This document shows, piece by piece, positions 26,197-35,506 of a DNA stretch of 64,000 bases (within the stretch, counting starts at the first letter, position 1; each line of letters starts with the position of its first letter). A model generated the notes under the pieces. The model did no database searches and had not been told where the DNA came from. It saw nothing but the letters and a program-made list of their open reading frames with translations. A program made the position numbers and the translations under genes. Source of the stretch: Lacrimispora sphenoides JCM 1415 (GTDB lineage Bacteria > Bacillota > Clostridia > Lachnospirales > Lachnospiraceae); NCBI RefSeq assembly GCF_900105615.1, contig NZ_LT630003.1, positions 2,604,001 through 2,668,000 on the forward strand, in the 5' to 3' direction.

Positions 26197-26823
26197 ATGG
26201 ATCATATTATTATTGAAGAGTATCAAGACAAAGATTTCGAAAGCGTAATTGCTTTATTGGTTCATTCTTTTAACAGCAAGTTTTGCCATCGTCAGAATTT
26301 AAGCATTAGCGAAATAAAAGATATTATATATGCTTCTTGGGATTTAAAAGCCGGTGATCCCTCCTATCTCCATTTTGTTGCAAAACAAAATCAGAATATT
26401 GTTGGAGTGATATTAATACTCTGCGGTAAAAAAGAAAAAGGAAATAAAAAAATACCGGTCATTTCCTTATGCAAAAAGTACGGCGTCATTAATACCATAC
26501 TTCTGTTTTTTAAAATGCTGCTGCTAGATGCTAACACGCCAAATGAATGCTATATAGAACACATTGCAGTTAGTGAGGCATTGCGTGGGAAAGGAATTGG
26601 CAGGTTGCTGCTTCAACACGCCGAACAGGCATTATTGGATCGGGGCTATACTTCTTGGTCATTAGTGGTTGCTGAAGATAATTCTGCAAAAAACCTTTAT
26701 TCCAGGTTAGGATTTAAAGAAATAAAAAAGATAAAAAGCCCCTTAAAAGGATTTTTTGTCGGAACATGTCATTGGACTTTTATGCGGAAGAATTTTTATC
26801 CCGAACTGAAAAAGAAGCATTGA
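26197..26823 (+). CDS. GNAT acetyltransferase under MerR control
   Basis: A 208-residue GNAT protein. The acetyl-CoA motif is SEALRGKGIGRLLLQHAEQALL with a following NSAKNLYSRLGFKEIKK. An AAGGAAGG site lies upstream of the ATG at 26197. The longer-than-usual middle region (KKYGVINTILLFFKMLLLDA) is hydrophobic and may hold a substrate pocket. Divergent from a MerR regulator with a drug-binding-type domain, so a polyamine or drug acetyltransferase is a reasonable guess. Confidence 0.87.
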   Translation: MDHIIIEEYQDKDFESVIALLVHSFNSKFCHRQNLSISEIKDIIYASWDLKAGDPSYLHFVAKQNQNIVGVILILCGKKEKGNKKIPVISLCKKYGVINTILLFFKMLLLDANTPNECYIEHIAVSEALRGKGIGRLLLQHAEQALLDRGYTSWSLVVAEDNSAKNLYSRLGFKEIKKIKSPLKGFFVGTCHWTFMRKNFYPELKKKH

Positions 26824-26840
26824 ATGTGAGAGCAATTCTC

Positions 26841-27695
26841 TCATAAAGATGCGGCATGTTCGCGGCAAATATTCCGATATGAGGTAGGAGATACTCCTCT
26901 TTTAGCTGTAAATTGTTTTATAAAGTAAGTGTCATATTCAAATCCTGTTGAACGTGCAATTTCATTGAGACTCATATCTGTGTGGATTAGAAGATCCCCT
27001 GCTACCTGCATTCGGTACAACTGCAAATAGCCCATTGCTGTACAACCGCATCTTTCTTTAAACAGTTCATTTAAAGATACCCGGTTTAAGTGTGCACAGC
27101 TGGTTAAGTCCTCCAATATAATTTTATTTGAATAATTCGTGTATATATATTCTAATACTAAATCAACTGGTGATTGTTCCGCCTGGCGGCTTAGATTTTC
27201 AAGCAAACCCAATATTTGTATGAGGTATTTTTTTATTCTGCATACCCAAAGTGCATCGCTCTGAGCAAACACTTCTGTTCCAAGCACAAAAAACCACTCA
27301 AATAACTGCGGATATGCTTTAGCGGTTAGAAGGGGTACCCCGGTTTGTGTATGATCTCGGCGAAAAAGTGAAAGACCGGTTTGTATTCTTAAATTAGTTG
27401 AAACGTTGTCCAGTTTTTCAGAAATTCGTGTACTGTTTAAAAATTCCGTATGAAAGCTGAAGGATTGTGCTGATACTTTCTTACTGTCAGATATTTTTAT
27501 TGTATCTTCTTTCGACAAACACAGAACACCTGGTGCAGATATTTTCATTGGGCGGTCATTCAATATCCCTGTGATACTTCCATCTGTAATAAAAATAATT
27601 GTAAAACGCTCCTTATAGGGAAGAGTTTTAAAGTCCTCGGCAGTAACAAATTCAATCTTTACCGTCCGTTTTTTATGGCGGTCAAATTGAGGCAT
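26841..27695 (-). CDS. AraC-family transcriptional regulator
   Basis: A 284-residue regulator with an N-terminal cupin-like sensing region and a C-terminal AraC DNA-binding domain of two helix-turn-helices (LTSCAHLNRVSLNELFKERCG and MSLNEIARSTGFEYDTYFIKQF). It is divergent from the epoxide hydrolase gene across a 155-bp gap, making that gene the obvious target. The ligand is unknown. Confidence 0.9.
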   Translation of the reverse strand: MPQFDRHKKRTVKIEFVTAEDFKTLPYKERFTIIFITDGSITGILNDRPMKISAPGVLCLSKEDTIKISDSKKVSAQSFSFHTEFLNSTRISEKLDNVSTNLRIQTGLSLFRRDHTQTGVPLLTAKAYPQLFEWFFVLGTEVFAQSDALWVCRIKKYLIQILGLLENLSRQAEQSPVDLVLEYIYTNYSNKIILEDLTSCAHLNRVSLNELFKERCGCTAMGYLQLYRMQVAGDLLIHTDMSLNEIARSTGFEYDTYFIKQFTAKRGVSPTSYRNICREHAASL

Positions 27696-27850
27696 AGCAG
27701 TCTACCCCCTCTCTGCAGATAGTATAGTTAAAAACTACATTTCTCTCATTGTATCATATTTTTAAAATGGTACACTTTAAATATAATTAATTTTTCATCA
27801 AATTAAGGTAAAAACATTTGCATGAACCTATAAATGGAGGGAGAAAAATA

Positions 27851-29014
27851 ATGGACATTGAACGTTTTCATATCCAAGTATCCAATGAAACACTTGATGA
27901 CCTAAGATACAGGCTGGAGCATGTTCGCTGGCCAGACCAATTAGTAAACACCAGCTGGGAACGAGGGACTGATATTGGTTACTTAAAATCTCTGATTACG
28001 TATTGGCGGGATCATTTTAATTGGCGCGCACAGGAAACCGAATTAAACCGCTTTTCTCAGTTTCAATGTGATATCGATGGTATCAATGTACACTTCATTC
28101 ACGAACGCGGTAAGGGGCCGTGCCCTTTGCCAATTATTCTTACTCACGGCTGGCCTGACAGTTATTTGCGTTACCGGAAGATGATCCCTCTTCTCAGTGA
28201 TCCGGCTCGCCACGGCGGTGACCCGGAAGACTCTTTCGATGTAATCGTCCCTTCCATACCTGGATTTGGTTTTTCCAGTCGCCCTGAGCATGGCGGTGTG
28301 AACAATTATCGGGTTTCTGAGCTTTGGTCTAAACTAATGACCGAAAAACTCGGCTATGAAAAGTTTGCTGCTGCAGGCGGAGATATGGGATCTGGTGTTA
28401 CGAGATATTTAGCATTAAACCATCCGGAGCTTCTATACGGAATTCACCTGACAGATATCGGAATAATAAGAAATATCGTATATACGAAAGACCTAGAGGA
28501 TCTTTCGGAAGACGAACTGCAATACAAAAGAAATGCGCAGGAATGGATTTCCAATGAGGGAGCCTATATGTCGATCCAATCCACAAAACCTCAGACCATT
28601 TCCTACGGACTTACCGACTCGCCAGTCGGTTTGGCTGGTTGGATTATTGAAAAATTCCGTTCATGGAGCGATTGTAACGGCGACCTTCGACAAAGGTTTA
28701 GCGAGGATGAACTACTCACGAATATCATGATCTATTGGGTTACTAATACTATAGGGTCATCAGCTAATATGTATTATGAAAACGTGCATTCTTTGCCTTT
28801 GATGGGGCGCATAGAGGTACCCACAGGCATTGCCCTTTTCCCGGCTGATGTCTTGCTGCCGCCTAAAAAATGGGCTGAGCAAAATCTGAATATAACCCGC
28901 TGGACTTCAATGCCTCGCGGCGGACATTTTACTGCCATGGAGGAACCCGAAGTTATGGCCGATGATATTCGCGCATTCTTCAGACCATTTAGAACGAAGA
29001 ATAAAACGAAATAA
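27851..29014 (+). CDS. Epoxide hydrolase (alpha/beta hydrolase)
   Basis: A 387-residue enzyme of the epoxide hydrolase N-terminal-domain family. It contains the EHN segment (RWPDQLVNTSWERG), the oxyanion motif HGWPDSYLRY, the nucleophile Asp in AGGDMGSGV and the late catalytic His in RGGHFTAMEEPE. The enzyme would open an epoxide to a diol in the cytoplasm. The frame is open from 27818, but ATG 27851 follows GGAGGG and gives MDIERFHIQV. Regulated probably by the divergent AraC protein. Confidence 0.9.
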   Translation: MDIERFHIQVSNETLDDLRYRLEHVRWPDQLVNTSWERGTDIGYLKSLITYWRDHFNWRAQETELNRFSQFQCDIDGINVHFIHERGKGPCPLPIILTHGWPDSYLRYRKMIPLLSDPARHGGDPEDSFDVIVPSIPGFGFSSRPEHGGVNNYRVSELWSKLMTEKLGYEKFAAAGGDMGSGVTRYLALNHPELLYGIHLTDIGIIRNIVYTKDLEDLSEDELQYKRNAQEWISNEGAYMSIQSTKPQTISYGLTDSPVGLAGWIIEKFRSWSDCNGDLRQRFSEDELLTNIMIYWVTNTIGSSANMYYENVHSLPLMGRIEVPTGIALFPADVLLPPKKWAEQNLNITRWTSMPRGGHFTAMEEPEVMADDIRAFFRPFRTKNKTK

Positions 29015-29055
29015 AAATTCTTGGAATCATAAGTTCTCGGGCTAATAAGAACTAA

Positions 29056-29083
29056 CGCCGAGCAGCATGGAGGCTGCTCGGCG
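29056..29083. terminator. Terminator between convergent genes
   Basis: A perfect 11-bp stem (CGCCGAGCAGC / GCTGCTCGGCG) with a 6-nt loop, 42 bp after the epoxide hydrolase stop. The T-run is weak, but the GC-rich stem is in the right position for both convergent genes. Confidence 0.7.
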
Positions 29084-29141
29084 TGATGCGCTTGTTTTAT
29101 CTTCCTTAATCTGTAAAATCGGGCATTCATGATAAAACCTA

Positions 29142-29666
29142 TTATAATTTTCCTCTCCCGATTTCATAAGACGGATGATACAATCCCGTCGGTTCATAAA
29201 AATTCAAACCAATATATTGAAAACCCAGTCTCAAAAGCAGCTTTTCTGATGCTTTATTTTGCGGATGATGTCCTGCATACAATTTATCTGCTTTTAAAAT
29301 ATCAAAGCTGTAATTTATGACGGCTCTTGCTGCCTCAGAGGCATATCCCATGCCCCAGTATTTTTTTCGCAGATGAGAACCAAACTCATAGGAATTCGTA
29401 TCCGTTTTAAAGGGGCGGATACCGCAACATCCAATCAGTTCATCTGTAGCAAGCTCAAAAATAGGCCAGTACTGTATATGAAACACCTCATCATTATGGA
29501 ATTCAATATCCAGGCGGTTAATGATATCCTGATATGAAAACTTTCCGGCAGCACAAATAAACTGTGTAACCTCTTTATCCCCCCATAGCTGAGCAGCCAA
29601 ATCCAAATCGGAAGCACTCCACTTCGAGAAACCAATCCGGTTTGTTTCTAGAAAATACTCTCGCAT
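29142..29666 (-). CDS. GNAT acetyltransferase (RimJ/RimL type)
   Basis: A 174-residue GNAT protein starting MREYFLETNRIGFSKWSASD. The acetyl-CoA motif is RKKYWGMGYASEAARAVINYSF, followed by HPQNKASEKLLLRLGFQYIG, the canonical motif B region. Substrate unknown. It stands 42 bp from the flavodoxin-fold gene on the same strand. Confidence 0.88.
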   Translation of the reverse strand: MREYFLETNRIGFSKWSASDLDLAAQLWGDKEVTQFICAAGKFSYQDIINRLDIEFHNDEVFHIQYWPIFELATDELIGCCGIRPFKTDTNSYEFGSHLRKKYWGMGYASEAARAVINYSFDILKADKLYAGHHPQNKASEKLLLRLGFQYIGLNFYEPTGLYHPSYEIGRGKL

Positions 29667-29708
29667 CGTACGATTCCTCCCTTACTATAAAAACTTCCCC
29701 ACTTGCTT

Positions 29709-30956
29709 TCATTCCGTATATGGTTTTGCAAATCTTTTTTCATAAGCACCATTCTTCTTAAGATTGAAATCCCAATAGTAGTTCGTTAATCCGGTTAATG
29801 TGAATATAGAAAATAATAATTGAGTCCCTTTTGATAGATACTCCGATTTTTCATATTCTTTTTTCAGGTCTAAATCCATGATTCCTTTGCTGGCATACGT
29901 TCTTCCTATTAACTCCATTTGATCAAAGAACTTTTTGTTGGCTTTTTCCGGTTTCATTTGGATACCTTCCACACCGCCTTTTATAATGGTTCCATCAAAG
30001 GATACTCCCAGCCTTTTTGTAATTAGTTCAAGATAAGGTCTCAAATAGTACGACTGACTAGTCTCTGGAAAACCGGATTGAACTAAAAATGCCATATGTA
30101 CCTCTTTATTGTTAATTGGCTTTAGTAGTTCAAAGAATTTCATTACTGATCCGGGCATAGCGTGAACATAAAGCGGAAATACAAATAAATTATTTTCAAC
30201 GGAGCTGAAATTCTCAGCCCAATTTTTCTGTTCTTTTATATTTATCAAATTCCTAACTTCTATATTTTCTGCTCCCTGTGCCTTCATTCCCATTATTATC
30301 TTTTCAATGATCAGCTTACTGTTAGAATGATTCCCTCTTGGAGATCCATTATAAATCACCCATTTGCCGCTTGGTTTTCTTTCAATAACTTCCTTTGACA
30401 AAACCTCAGCCATAGGCTTTGTGCTTTCTAAGACAGCTGTTTGTATACTTTCGTTTTTATACAAAATTTCTTTACAAGAGCTTTGGAAATGGTATGCCAT
30501 TCGGGTGAGATAGTCCTTTATGACTTTTTCTTCCTCAGTACTTAACCCACTCTTTTCAAAATAGAAGTTCATAACAGGATATTTATCATATCGTTTCAAG
30601 TGACCGCATTCACCATTTCTTAATTTAATGTAGGGTAGATAATGTTGAATTAATCGATCCAGAAATGTTTTTCCCTTTCCATCAATAAAGCCATTTGCTG
30701 TATGAAACAAAATAACCACTTCATCACTGTTTATATAGTCCTTATACAATCTAAATGCATCATCGTTCAACGCACATTTTCCAGGGGTCTTCCACCAGCA
30801 ACTCCAACAACCGATACAATCCTTCATTTCGGTATCCATAGAATGATAGATGACTACCTCTGTTTCCTTTTTTGTTTCCAGATAGTAATTCTTAATTTCC
30901 TGAGCCAGTGATTCATTTCTATTATTTTGTCCTAAATCAAAAATTGATATTTTCAT
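29709..30956 (-). CDS. Tandem flavodoxin-fold NAD(P)H oxidoreductase
   Basis: A 415-residue protein with two flavodoxin-like FMN-reductase domains. The first (residues 1 to about 190) starts MKISIFDLGQNNRNESLAQE and contains a Cys motif DCIGCWSCWWKTPGKC; the second (about 198-415) starts WVIYNGSPRGNHSNSKLIIE, the usual FMN phosphate-binding motif. Each is like an NADPH-dependent FMN reductase; the duplication in one chain is uncommon. The start codon overlaps the PadR stop by 4 bp, so PadR probably regulates it. Confidence 0.85.
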   Translation of the reverse strand: MKISIFDLGQNNRNESLAQEIKNYYLETKKETEVVIYHSMDTEMKDCIGCWSCWWKTPGKCALNDDAFRLYKDYINSDEVVILFHTANGFIDGKGKTFLDRLIQHYLPYIKLRNGECGHLKRYDKYPVMNFYFEKSGLSTEEEKVIKDYLTRMAYHFQSSCKEILYKNESIQTAVLESTKPMAEVLSKEVIERKPSGKWVIYNGSPRGNHSNSKLIIEKIIMGMKAQGAENIEVRNLINIKEQKNWAENFSSVENNLFVFPLYVHAMPGSVMKFFELLKPINNKEVHMAFLVQSGFPETSQSYYLRPYLELITKRLGVSFDGTIIKGGVEGIQMKPEKANKKFFDQMELIGRTYASKGIMDLDLKKEYEKSEYLSKGTQLLFSIFTLTGLTNYYWDFNLKKNGAYEKRFAKPYTE

Positions 30957-31507
30957 GACTCCTCCTCTATCCTTATAAAATAATCTTCAAACCACTTTAT
31001 CACAAAGCTGGTATACGCAAGGCCAAACGCAAGAGCATCATTTTCATATTTTGCCGGCCTATGGTTTTCCAGAGATACCCCCATTTCCTCAAGGCGCAGA
31101 TTCCCTTCCTCTCTAATGTTTACAAGGTCTTTCTGCATATTTTTAAAGTTCTTAATATGGAGGTTGATCGATTCCAACCGTTCCTCTTTGGTTAATTCAT
31201 TAAAGAATAGCATCTTTAGCAATTGTGTGGACTTATACTTATCAAAACCCAAATCCTGCCTCATCAGCATACTAAATCGTTCTCTTCCAGAATCCGTAAT
31301 TCTATATAACTTTTTTGTCCTGTTATTCTTAACTTCCTCTTTTGAAGTTATATATCCATTCTTCTCAAGTTTCACTAAGGCCGGATGGATTGCGCCTTGA
31401 CTTGTACTTGCAAAATATTCGGTACTTCTTTCCATTCCCTTTTTTATGTCGTATAAGGTAAGAGGATTATTATAAGATAAAAATCCTAAAATGATTAACT
31501 CTATCAT
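30953..31507 (-). CDS. PadR-family transcriptional regulator
   Basis: A 184-residue PadR protein: the N-terminal winged helix (LIILGFLSYNNPLTLYDIKKG, then AIHPALVKLEKNGYI and the wing NNRTKKLYRITDSG) plus a helical C-terminal domain. It overlaps the tandem flavodoxin gene by 4 bp (ATGA). The inverted repeat 29 bp upstream fits an autoregulatory PadR operator. Confidence 0.9.
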   Translation of the reverse strand: MIELIILGFLSYNNPLTLYDIKKGMERSTEYFASTSQGAIHPALVKLEKNGYITSKEEVKNNRTKKLYRITDSGRERFSMLMRQDLGFDKYKSTQLLKMLFFNELTKEERLESINLHIKNFKNMQKDLVNIREEGNLRLEEMGVSLENHRPAKYENDALAFGLAYTSFVIKWFEDYFIRIEEES

Positions 31508-31535
31508 GCAATTACTCCTTTATAAAACTGTAGAT

Positions 31536-31556
31536 TATATGTCGTTTAGACATATA
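31536..31556 (-). promoter_or_regulatory. PadR operator
   Basis: TATATGTC-GTTTA-GACATATA is a perfect 8-bp inverted repeat with a 5-bp centre and includes the ATGT/ACAT halves characteristic of PadR sites. It is 29 bp upstream of the PadR start. Confidence 0.7.
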
Positions 31557-31603
31557 TAAACACTACTCCAATTTCTATATTTTGTCAAGAATATATGTAA
31601 AAT

Positions 31604-31637
31604 CCCTCGATATGTTTTCATAAACACATATCGAGGG
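31604..31637 (-). terminator. Terminator-like hairpin
   Basis: CCCTCGATATGT pairs with ACATATCGAGGG around a 10-nt loop and is followed by ATTTTA on the minus strand. It lies downstream of the YciI gene. Confidence 0.55.
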
Positions 31638-31785
31638 ATAAAAACAAGACGAAATATTAACTTTTATAATACAGTATCAGTATCCGTGTACCCTAGTATT
31701 TTCAAGACTTTAAAAGCTGCACACTTTTGAAATCAATACCAAGGGTTCCATGTTTTGATCCGTCAAAAATGATCCGAATGCCAGT

Positions 31786-32067
31786 TTATACTCCCAAAAG
31801 GTAATTGTTATCGTCATTAGCTGGTTCCAGCGTTCTGATTTCAAAAGATTTATATCCGGAAGCAATGAAAGGGTCTGATTTTGCAATCTTCGTTGCTTCT
31901 GCCAAATCTTCAGCTAAAAAAATGACCATTCCTCCGGGGTAATCTGTAAAAGGCCCGCAAAATACAAGTCTGCCTTGATTCTTTAATTCTTTTAAATGAT
32001 CCACATGACTCTTTATGAGTTCCTTATTTAATGGTTTTACATTATTCATCAAATATATATACGTCAT
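31786..32067 (-). CDS. YciI-family protein
   Basis: A 93-residue YciI-type alpha/beta dimer. RSHVDHL-like His (KSHVDHLKELKNQG) and the Asp in CGPFTDYPGG form the putative His-Asp pair of the family; SDPFIASGYKSFEIRTL is the usual end. Function not established; some relatives are dehalogenase- or isomerase-like. Its start overlaps the SDR stop by 1 bp. Confidence 0.85.
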   Translation of the reverse strand: MTYIYLMNNVKPLNKELIKSHVDHLKELKNQGRLVFCGPFTDYPGGMVIFLAEDLAEATKIAKSDPFIASGYKSFEIRTLEPANDDNNYLLGV

Positions 32068-32945
32068 TACTCTTCCTCCTTAGTTACTCTATATCCCTCA
32101 GGTGCGGGGATCGCATTTTCCGATGCACGGCTAACTGCCTCCCATTCCTCCCAAGCATTCATACGTTTCTTTAATGCGTCCATTGCCAAATCATAAACCA
32201 TGCTGCCTAGGATAAGCCGCAGGGGAGGATTATCACTATCTACTAATTTCATAAGGGCTTCCGCTGCCAAGGAAGGATCACTATCTGCCGAACCTTCGGA
32301 ATACTGTTTGGCCAGTTCTTCGCGAAGTGTCCCGTATGAATCCAATGGATTGCTGTAATTCATCGAAAGGTATAAATCTGTCCAGTAGCCTCCTGGTTCA
32401 ACCATGGTAAGTTTCACTCCGAAATGTTCAGCTTCTTTTGCTAAAGCTTCACTCATTCCTTCCAGAGCAAATTTACTTGCACTGTAAATGCCCGACATTG
32501 GTCCCGAGATAATGGCACCAATACTGGTTATCTGTATTATATGTCCTGAACGCTGAGCCCTTAAATATGGCATCACCGCCTGGCAGACCCAAAGGGCTCC
32601 AAAAAAGTTTGTATCCATCATTTTCCGGGCTTCCATTTCGCTCAATTCTTCAATCATTCCTAATGTCATGATGCCCGCATTATTAACGACAATATCAAGC
32701 CTGCCAAAATGTTCAATCGCTGTTTTAACCGTAGAAAAAACAGCTTCCCTGTCTGTAACATCCAGGTTTAATGGCAGCAAAGTCTCCTGATACGCAGCTT
32801 TTAGTGTTTCCAATTTGTCAATCGTTCTTGCAACTGCTACAACTTTATCCCCGGCTTTCAGTGCAGCACAAGTGAAGGCATAACCAAGTCCTTTACTTGC
32901 TCCGGTAATAAACCATACTCGTTTATTTATCATATTATGTGTCAT
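32067..32945 (-). CDS. Short-chain dehydrogenase/reductase
   Basis: A 292-residue classical SDR. It shows the cofactor motif TGASKGLGYA (residues 15-24), NNAGIM, and the active-site Tyr and Lys in YSASKFALEGM. A basic residue after the first strand (ARTIDKLE) suggests NADP(H). Cotranscribed with the YciI gene. Confidence 0.92.
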   Translation of the reverse strand: MTHNMINKRVWFITGASKGLGYAFTCAALKAGDKVVAVARTIDKLETLKAAYQETLLPLNLDVTDREAVFSTVKTAIEHFGRLDIVVNNAGIMTLGMIEELSEMEARKMMDTNFFGALWVCQAVMPYLRAQRSGHIIQITSIGAIISGPMSGIYSASKFALEGMSEALAKEAEHFGVKLTMVEPGGYWTDLYLSMNYSNPLDSYGTLREELAKQYSEGSADSDPSLAAEALMKLVDSDNPPLRLILGSMVYDLAMDALKKRMNAWEEWEAVSRASENAIPAPEGYRVTKEEE

Positions 32946-33400
32946 AGATATTCTCCTTTTCTATTTTACTTAATTAATGTTCAACATTGAAATGAAGCAT
33001 TGTCAACCTACTCTTATCCAGCGCATTTTGAAAACTCCCTTTCAAGGAATAACAAAAAGCACAGGCAATTTACTGCCTATGCAAAATAGAATCGGAAAAA
33101 GTATACCATAATTATAATAAATGCCAACACAAAAACCAACCGTTCCTTAAATCGGAGAGGTTTCGTTTGCTATAACATAAATAAGGTATCACGTATGGAC
33201 AGACTTATCCCGATTATCTGCATAGGCAGATTTAAAAGAATATTGCATTTAATTGCAAAACTCCCTTTATCGGAAAAAAATCAACACACGTAATCCCTCC
33301 ATCCAAGTAATATAATTACAAGATAACATATGAGTTCTGGAAAGTCAATGAATGCTGTCGCTTATTATATTATTTACTCCTATACTTATAAAATTTATCC

Positions 33401-33469
33401 GCTGCCTTCGTTTTCTGCCAGAGAACGGGCAGCATTTCCATTTCTAAAGGTAAGGCAAACATCTAAAGG
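33401..33469 (-). pseudogene. Relic of a paralogue of the 4Fe-4S protein at 22898
   Basis: The minus strand reads PLDVCLTFRNGNAARSLAEN then EGS, against APLDVCLTLGNVARSLAENG in the intact protein at 22898-24181. About 22 codons are recognisable, without flanking matches or start. DNA similarity is also visible over this stretch. A second gene copy was apparently lost here. Confidence 0.7.
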
Positions 33470-33473
33470 AAAA

Positions 33474-33517
33474 TAAAAAAGCTGCTGCAATTAAGGTATC
33501 CCCCGCATGCAGCAGCT
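33474..33517 (-). terminator. Terminator of the choice-of-anchor A gene
   Basis: AGCTGCTGCA (33480-33489) pairs with TGCAGCAGCT (33508-33517); the minus strand continues with six T residues. It lies 36 bp after the stop. Confidence 0.85.
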
Positions 33518-33553
33518 CCGATAAAATATAATAAACAGCAAATTGATATAAAA

Positions 33554-35506
33554 TTAATCAATCATAAAACAGGCTACGCCAACATTATTCAACGTAATGA
33601 TTGGTTTACACCGGAATGCCTTGCAGCAGTTATCAGACATTCTTACTTTTAAGATATAAAAACCTTCAAAAGGAACTGTAAACTCAAAGCAGCCGCAACC
33701 ATTGATCTGTACGCAGCACAGTAAGGTATCAATGTCTTTGCATCTCTCATATAACTTTACATCCCAATCATGGAAACTATTGCAGCAACAGCCCCAGACA
33801 CAGCCCGCAATAATACAGGGTTTAATCAGGCATTCCTCACAAACAGGGCAGGGTTCCGGTTCCGGACACTCTGCAGGAATTGGTATTGGAATGGGAACAA
33901 ATATGGTTTCCGGTTCCGGGCAGGCTGGGCAGGGCTCCGGTATCGGGCATTCCGGACATGCAGGGCATGGTTCTGGTACCGGACAGGGTGGCGGTACGGG
34001 ACATGGTGGACAAACCGGACACGCTGGACAGGGTTCTGGTACCGGACACGCTGGGCATGGTGGTGGTACCGGGCACGCTGGGCAGGGTTCTGGTACCGGG
34101 CACGCTGGGCAGGGTGGTGGTACCGGGCACGCTGGGCAGGGTTCTGGTACCGGGCACGCTGGGCATGGCTCCGGGGTAGGGCATGGTGGTGGTACCGGAC
34201 ATGCCGGACAGGGTTCCGGAGCAGGACATGGTGGCGGTACTGGACAAGGTGGTGGTACTGGACAAGGTGGCGGTACCGGACATGCTGGGCAGGGTTCCGG
34301 GGTGGGGCATGGTGGTGGTGTCGGACAGGGTGGTGGTGTCGGACAAGGGATTGGTGCCGGACAAGGTGGTGGTGTCGGACAAGGTGGTGGTGCCGGACAA
34401 GGTGTGGGTGCCGGACAAGGTGGGCATACCTGTTCTTCCTGTCCTGGTGATACCTGAGGTACTTCCGGCGCTGGTGCTGCAGCTGGACATATTACTCCTC
34501 CAATAAATGGGTAATAGTGAAATTCAAAGCCGCTCTCAGCATTTACGGCAAAAGATCCTAAGGCAGCATTGCCGCTTACATGGCCGCCGGTAGGATGAGC
34601 ATGGAACATAGCCTGTGGTGCTAATATACTTCCCCAGATATCAGAAGACTTTTCCATATAAATATTAGTTGCATCCTCAAACACATACAATGTCTGATTA
34701 GCCTTACTTCTTTCCCCATAAACACCGTATTGCAAATGGGCATTTGCTCCTGTTCTCAGCCTTACAATAACTCTGCTTCCTTGTGGAACTTCTGCACGAA
34801 TTCCTTTATTGATTAAACCATTTGGTCTTACATCGATAAGGAATACATTCTGTACAGGATCATTGCCCCTTAAAATCCACTCGTAATTATTATCCACTAC
34901 ATTTCCATTTGGAGTTAAAGACTCAATACAGTCTTTGTAGAAACCGATGCTTTCCCTGGCATCACTAAAAAATCTGGGTAGGTCAGCACCTATCCTGCTT
35001 GCAGGTATATATCTTGGTACGTCATAACTGGGAACCACATAGTGATCACCTTTATCTGATGGTGTCCAATATTGGCTGCCTCCATTGGCCTGGTACAAAA
35101 ATTTCAGTTCTTGTATCCCATCATTCATTCCATCTTTTCCGATTAAATAGGTACTTCCCTTGGCTGCACGGAATCCTCCGCCCACAACCACATGACCGAT
35201 CACAACCAAAGGGCCGGTCATAGATACATTACCGCCAACTAAAAAGCGTACTAAATCCGGTGAGTAATTGACTGCTTTGTTACCTTTACTGACAAAGCCA
35301 ACACTCAAACCCCTGGGGCTGTAAAAACTTCCGCCTATTGCTACAGGCCCTTCAATATCTATAATGTTATTGGCATCATTAAATACAATAACATTAAATC
35401 TAGAGGCAGTACCAAAAGGCTGACCCGCAATATTATACCAATTTATATTATCATAAGGTAATCCTGCACTTGTCATTGCTTCATCACTATAGCTGATATT
35501 GTCCAT
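33554..35506 (-). CDS. Choice-of-anchor A protein with Cys-Pro repeat
   Basis: A 650-residue protein in three parts. Residues 1 to about 340 are a choice-of-anchor A (adhesin-like) domain: [20 protein letters not shown], repeated GG turns, [17 protein letters not shown] and a closing FEFHYYPF. Residues about 359-555 are a repeat of CPxPPP and CPACPVPEP units. The last 95 residues form a distinct Cys-rich domain ([33 protein letters not shown]). No signal peptide or LPxTG anchor is visible, unlike most relatives. TTG 35536 is possible, but ATG 35506 follows AGGAG by 5 nt. A spore-surface or cell-surface role is plausible but unproven. Confidence 0.8.
   Translation of the reverse strand: MDNISYSDEAMTSAGLPYDNINWYNIAGQPFGTASRFNVIVFNDANNIIDIEGPVAIGGSFYSPRGLSVGFVSKGNKAVNYSPDLVRFLVGGNVSMTGPLVVIGHVVVGGGFRAAKGSTYLIGKDGMNDGIQELKFLYQANGGSQYWTPSDKGDHYVVPSYDVPRYIPASRIGADLPRFFSDARESIGFYKDCIESLTPNGNVVDNNYEWILRGNDPVQNVFLIDVRPNGLINKGIRAEVPQGSRVIVRLRTGANAHLQYGVYGERSKANQTLYVFEDATNIYMEKSSDIWGSILAPQAMFHAHPTGGHVSGNAALGSFAVNAESGFEFHYYPFIGGVICPAAAPAPEVPQVSPGQEEQVCPPCPAPTPCPAPPPCPTPPPCPAPIPCPTPPPCPTPPPCPTPEPCPACPVPPPCPVPPPCPVPPPCPAPEPCPACPVPPPCPTPEPCPACPVPEPCPACPVPPPCPACPVPEPCPACPVPPPCPACPVPEPCPACPVCPPCPVPPPCPVPEPCPACPECPIPEPCPACPEPETIFVPIPIPIPAECPEPEPCPVCEECLIKPCIIAGCVWGCCCNSFHDWDVKLYERCKDIDTLLCCVQINGCGCFEFTVPFEGFYILKVRMSDNCCKAFRCKPIITLNNVGVACFMID
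33840..34430 (-). repeat. Coding minisatellite of 27- and 18-nt units
   Basis: On the plus strand the array is built from 27-nt units such as ACGCTGGGCAGGGTTCTGG plus TACCGGGC, and 18-nt units such as AAGGTGGTGGTGTCGGAC, all multiples of 9 nt. The minus strand encodes Cys-Pro triplets. Several units are identical to neighbours, which indicates recent slippage or recombination. The repeat keeps two other frames open, producing glycine-rich antisense reading frames that are not genes. Confidence 0.9.

Larger units (their letters stand above)
32946..33553. other. 608-bp intergenic region with a gene relic
   Basis: Contains the SDR upstream region, an inverted repeat AGGCAATTTACTGCCT near 33064, a fragment of a ferredoxin-type gene (33401-33469) and the terminator at 33474-33517. 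No intact gene was found. Confidence 0.5.

Noticed and set aside
33702..34457. Long glycine-rich reading frames on the plus strand through the Cys-Pro repeat
   Set aside because: They are produced by the repeat itself. The minus frame has the recognisable anchor-A domain, a proper ribosome binding site and a terminator.
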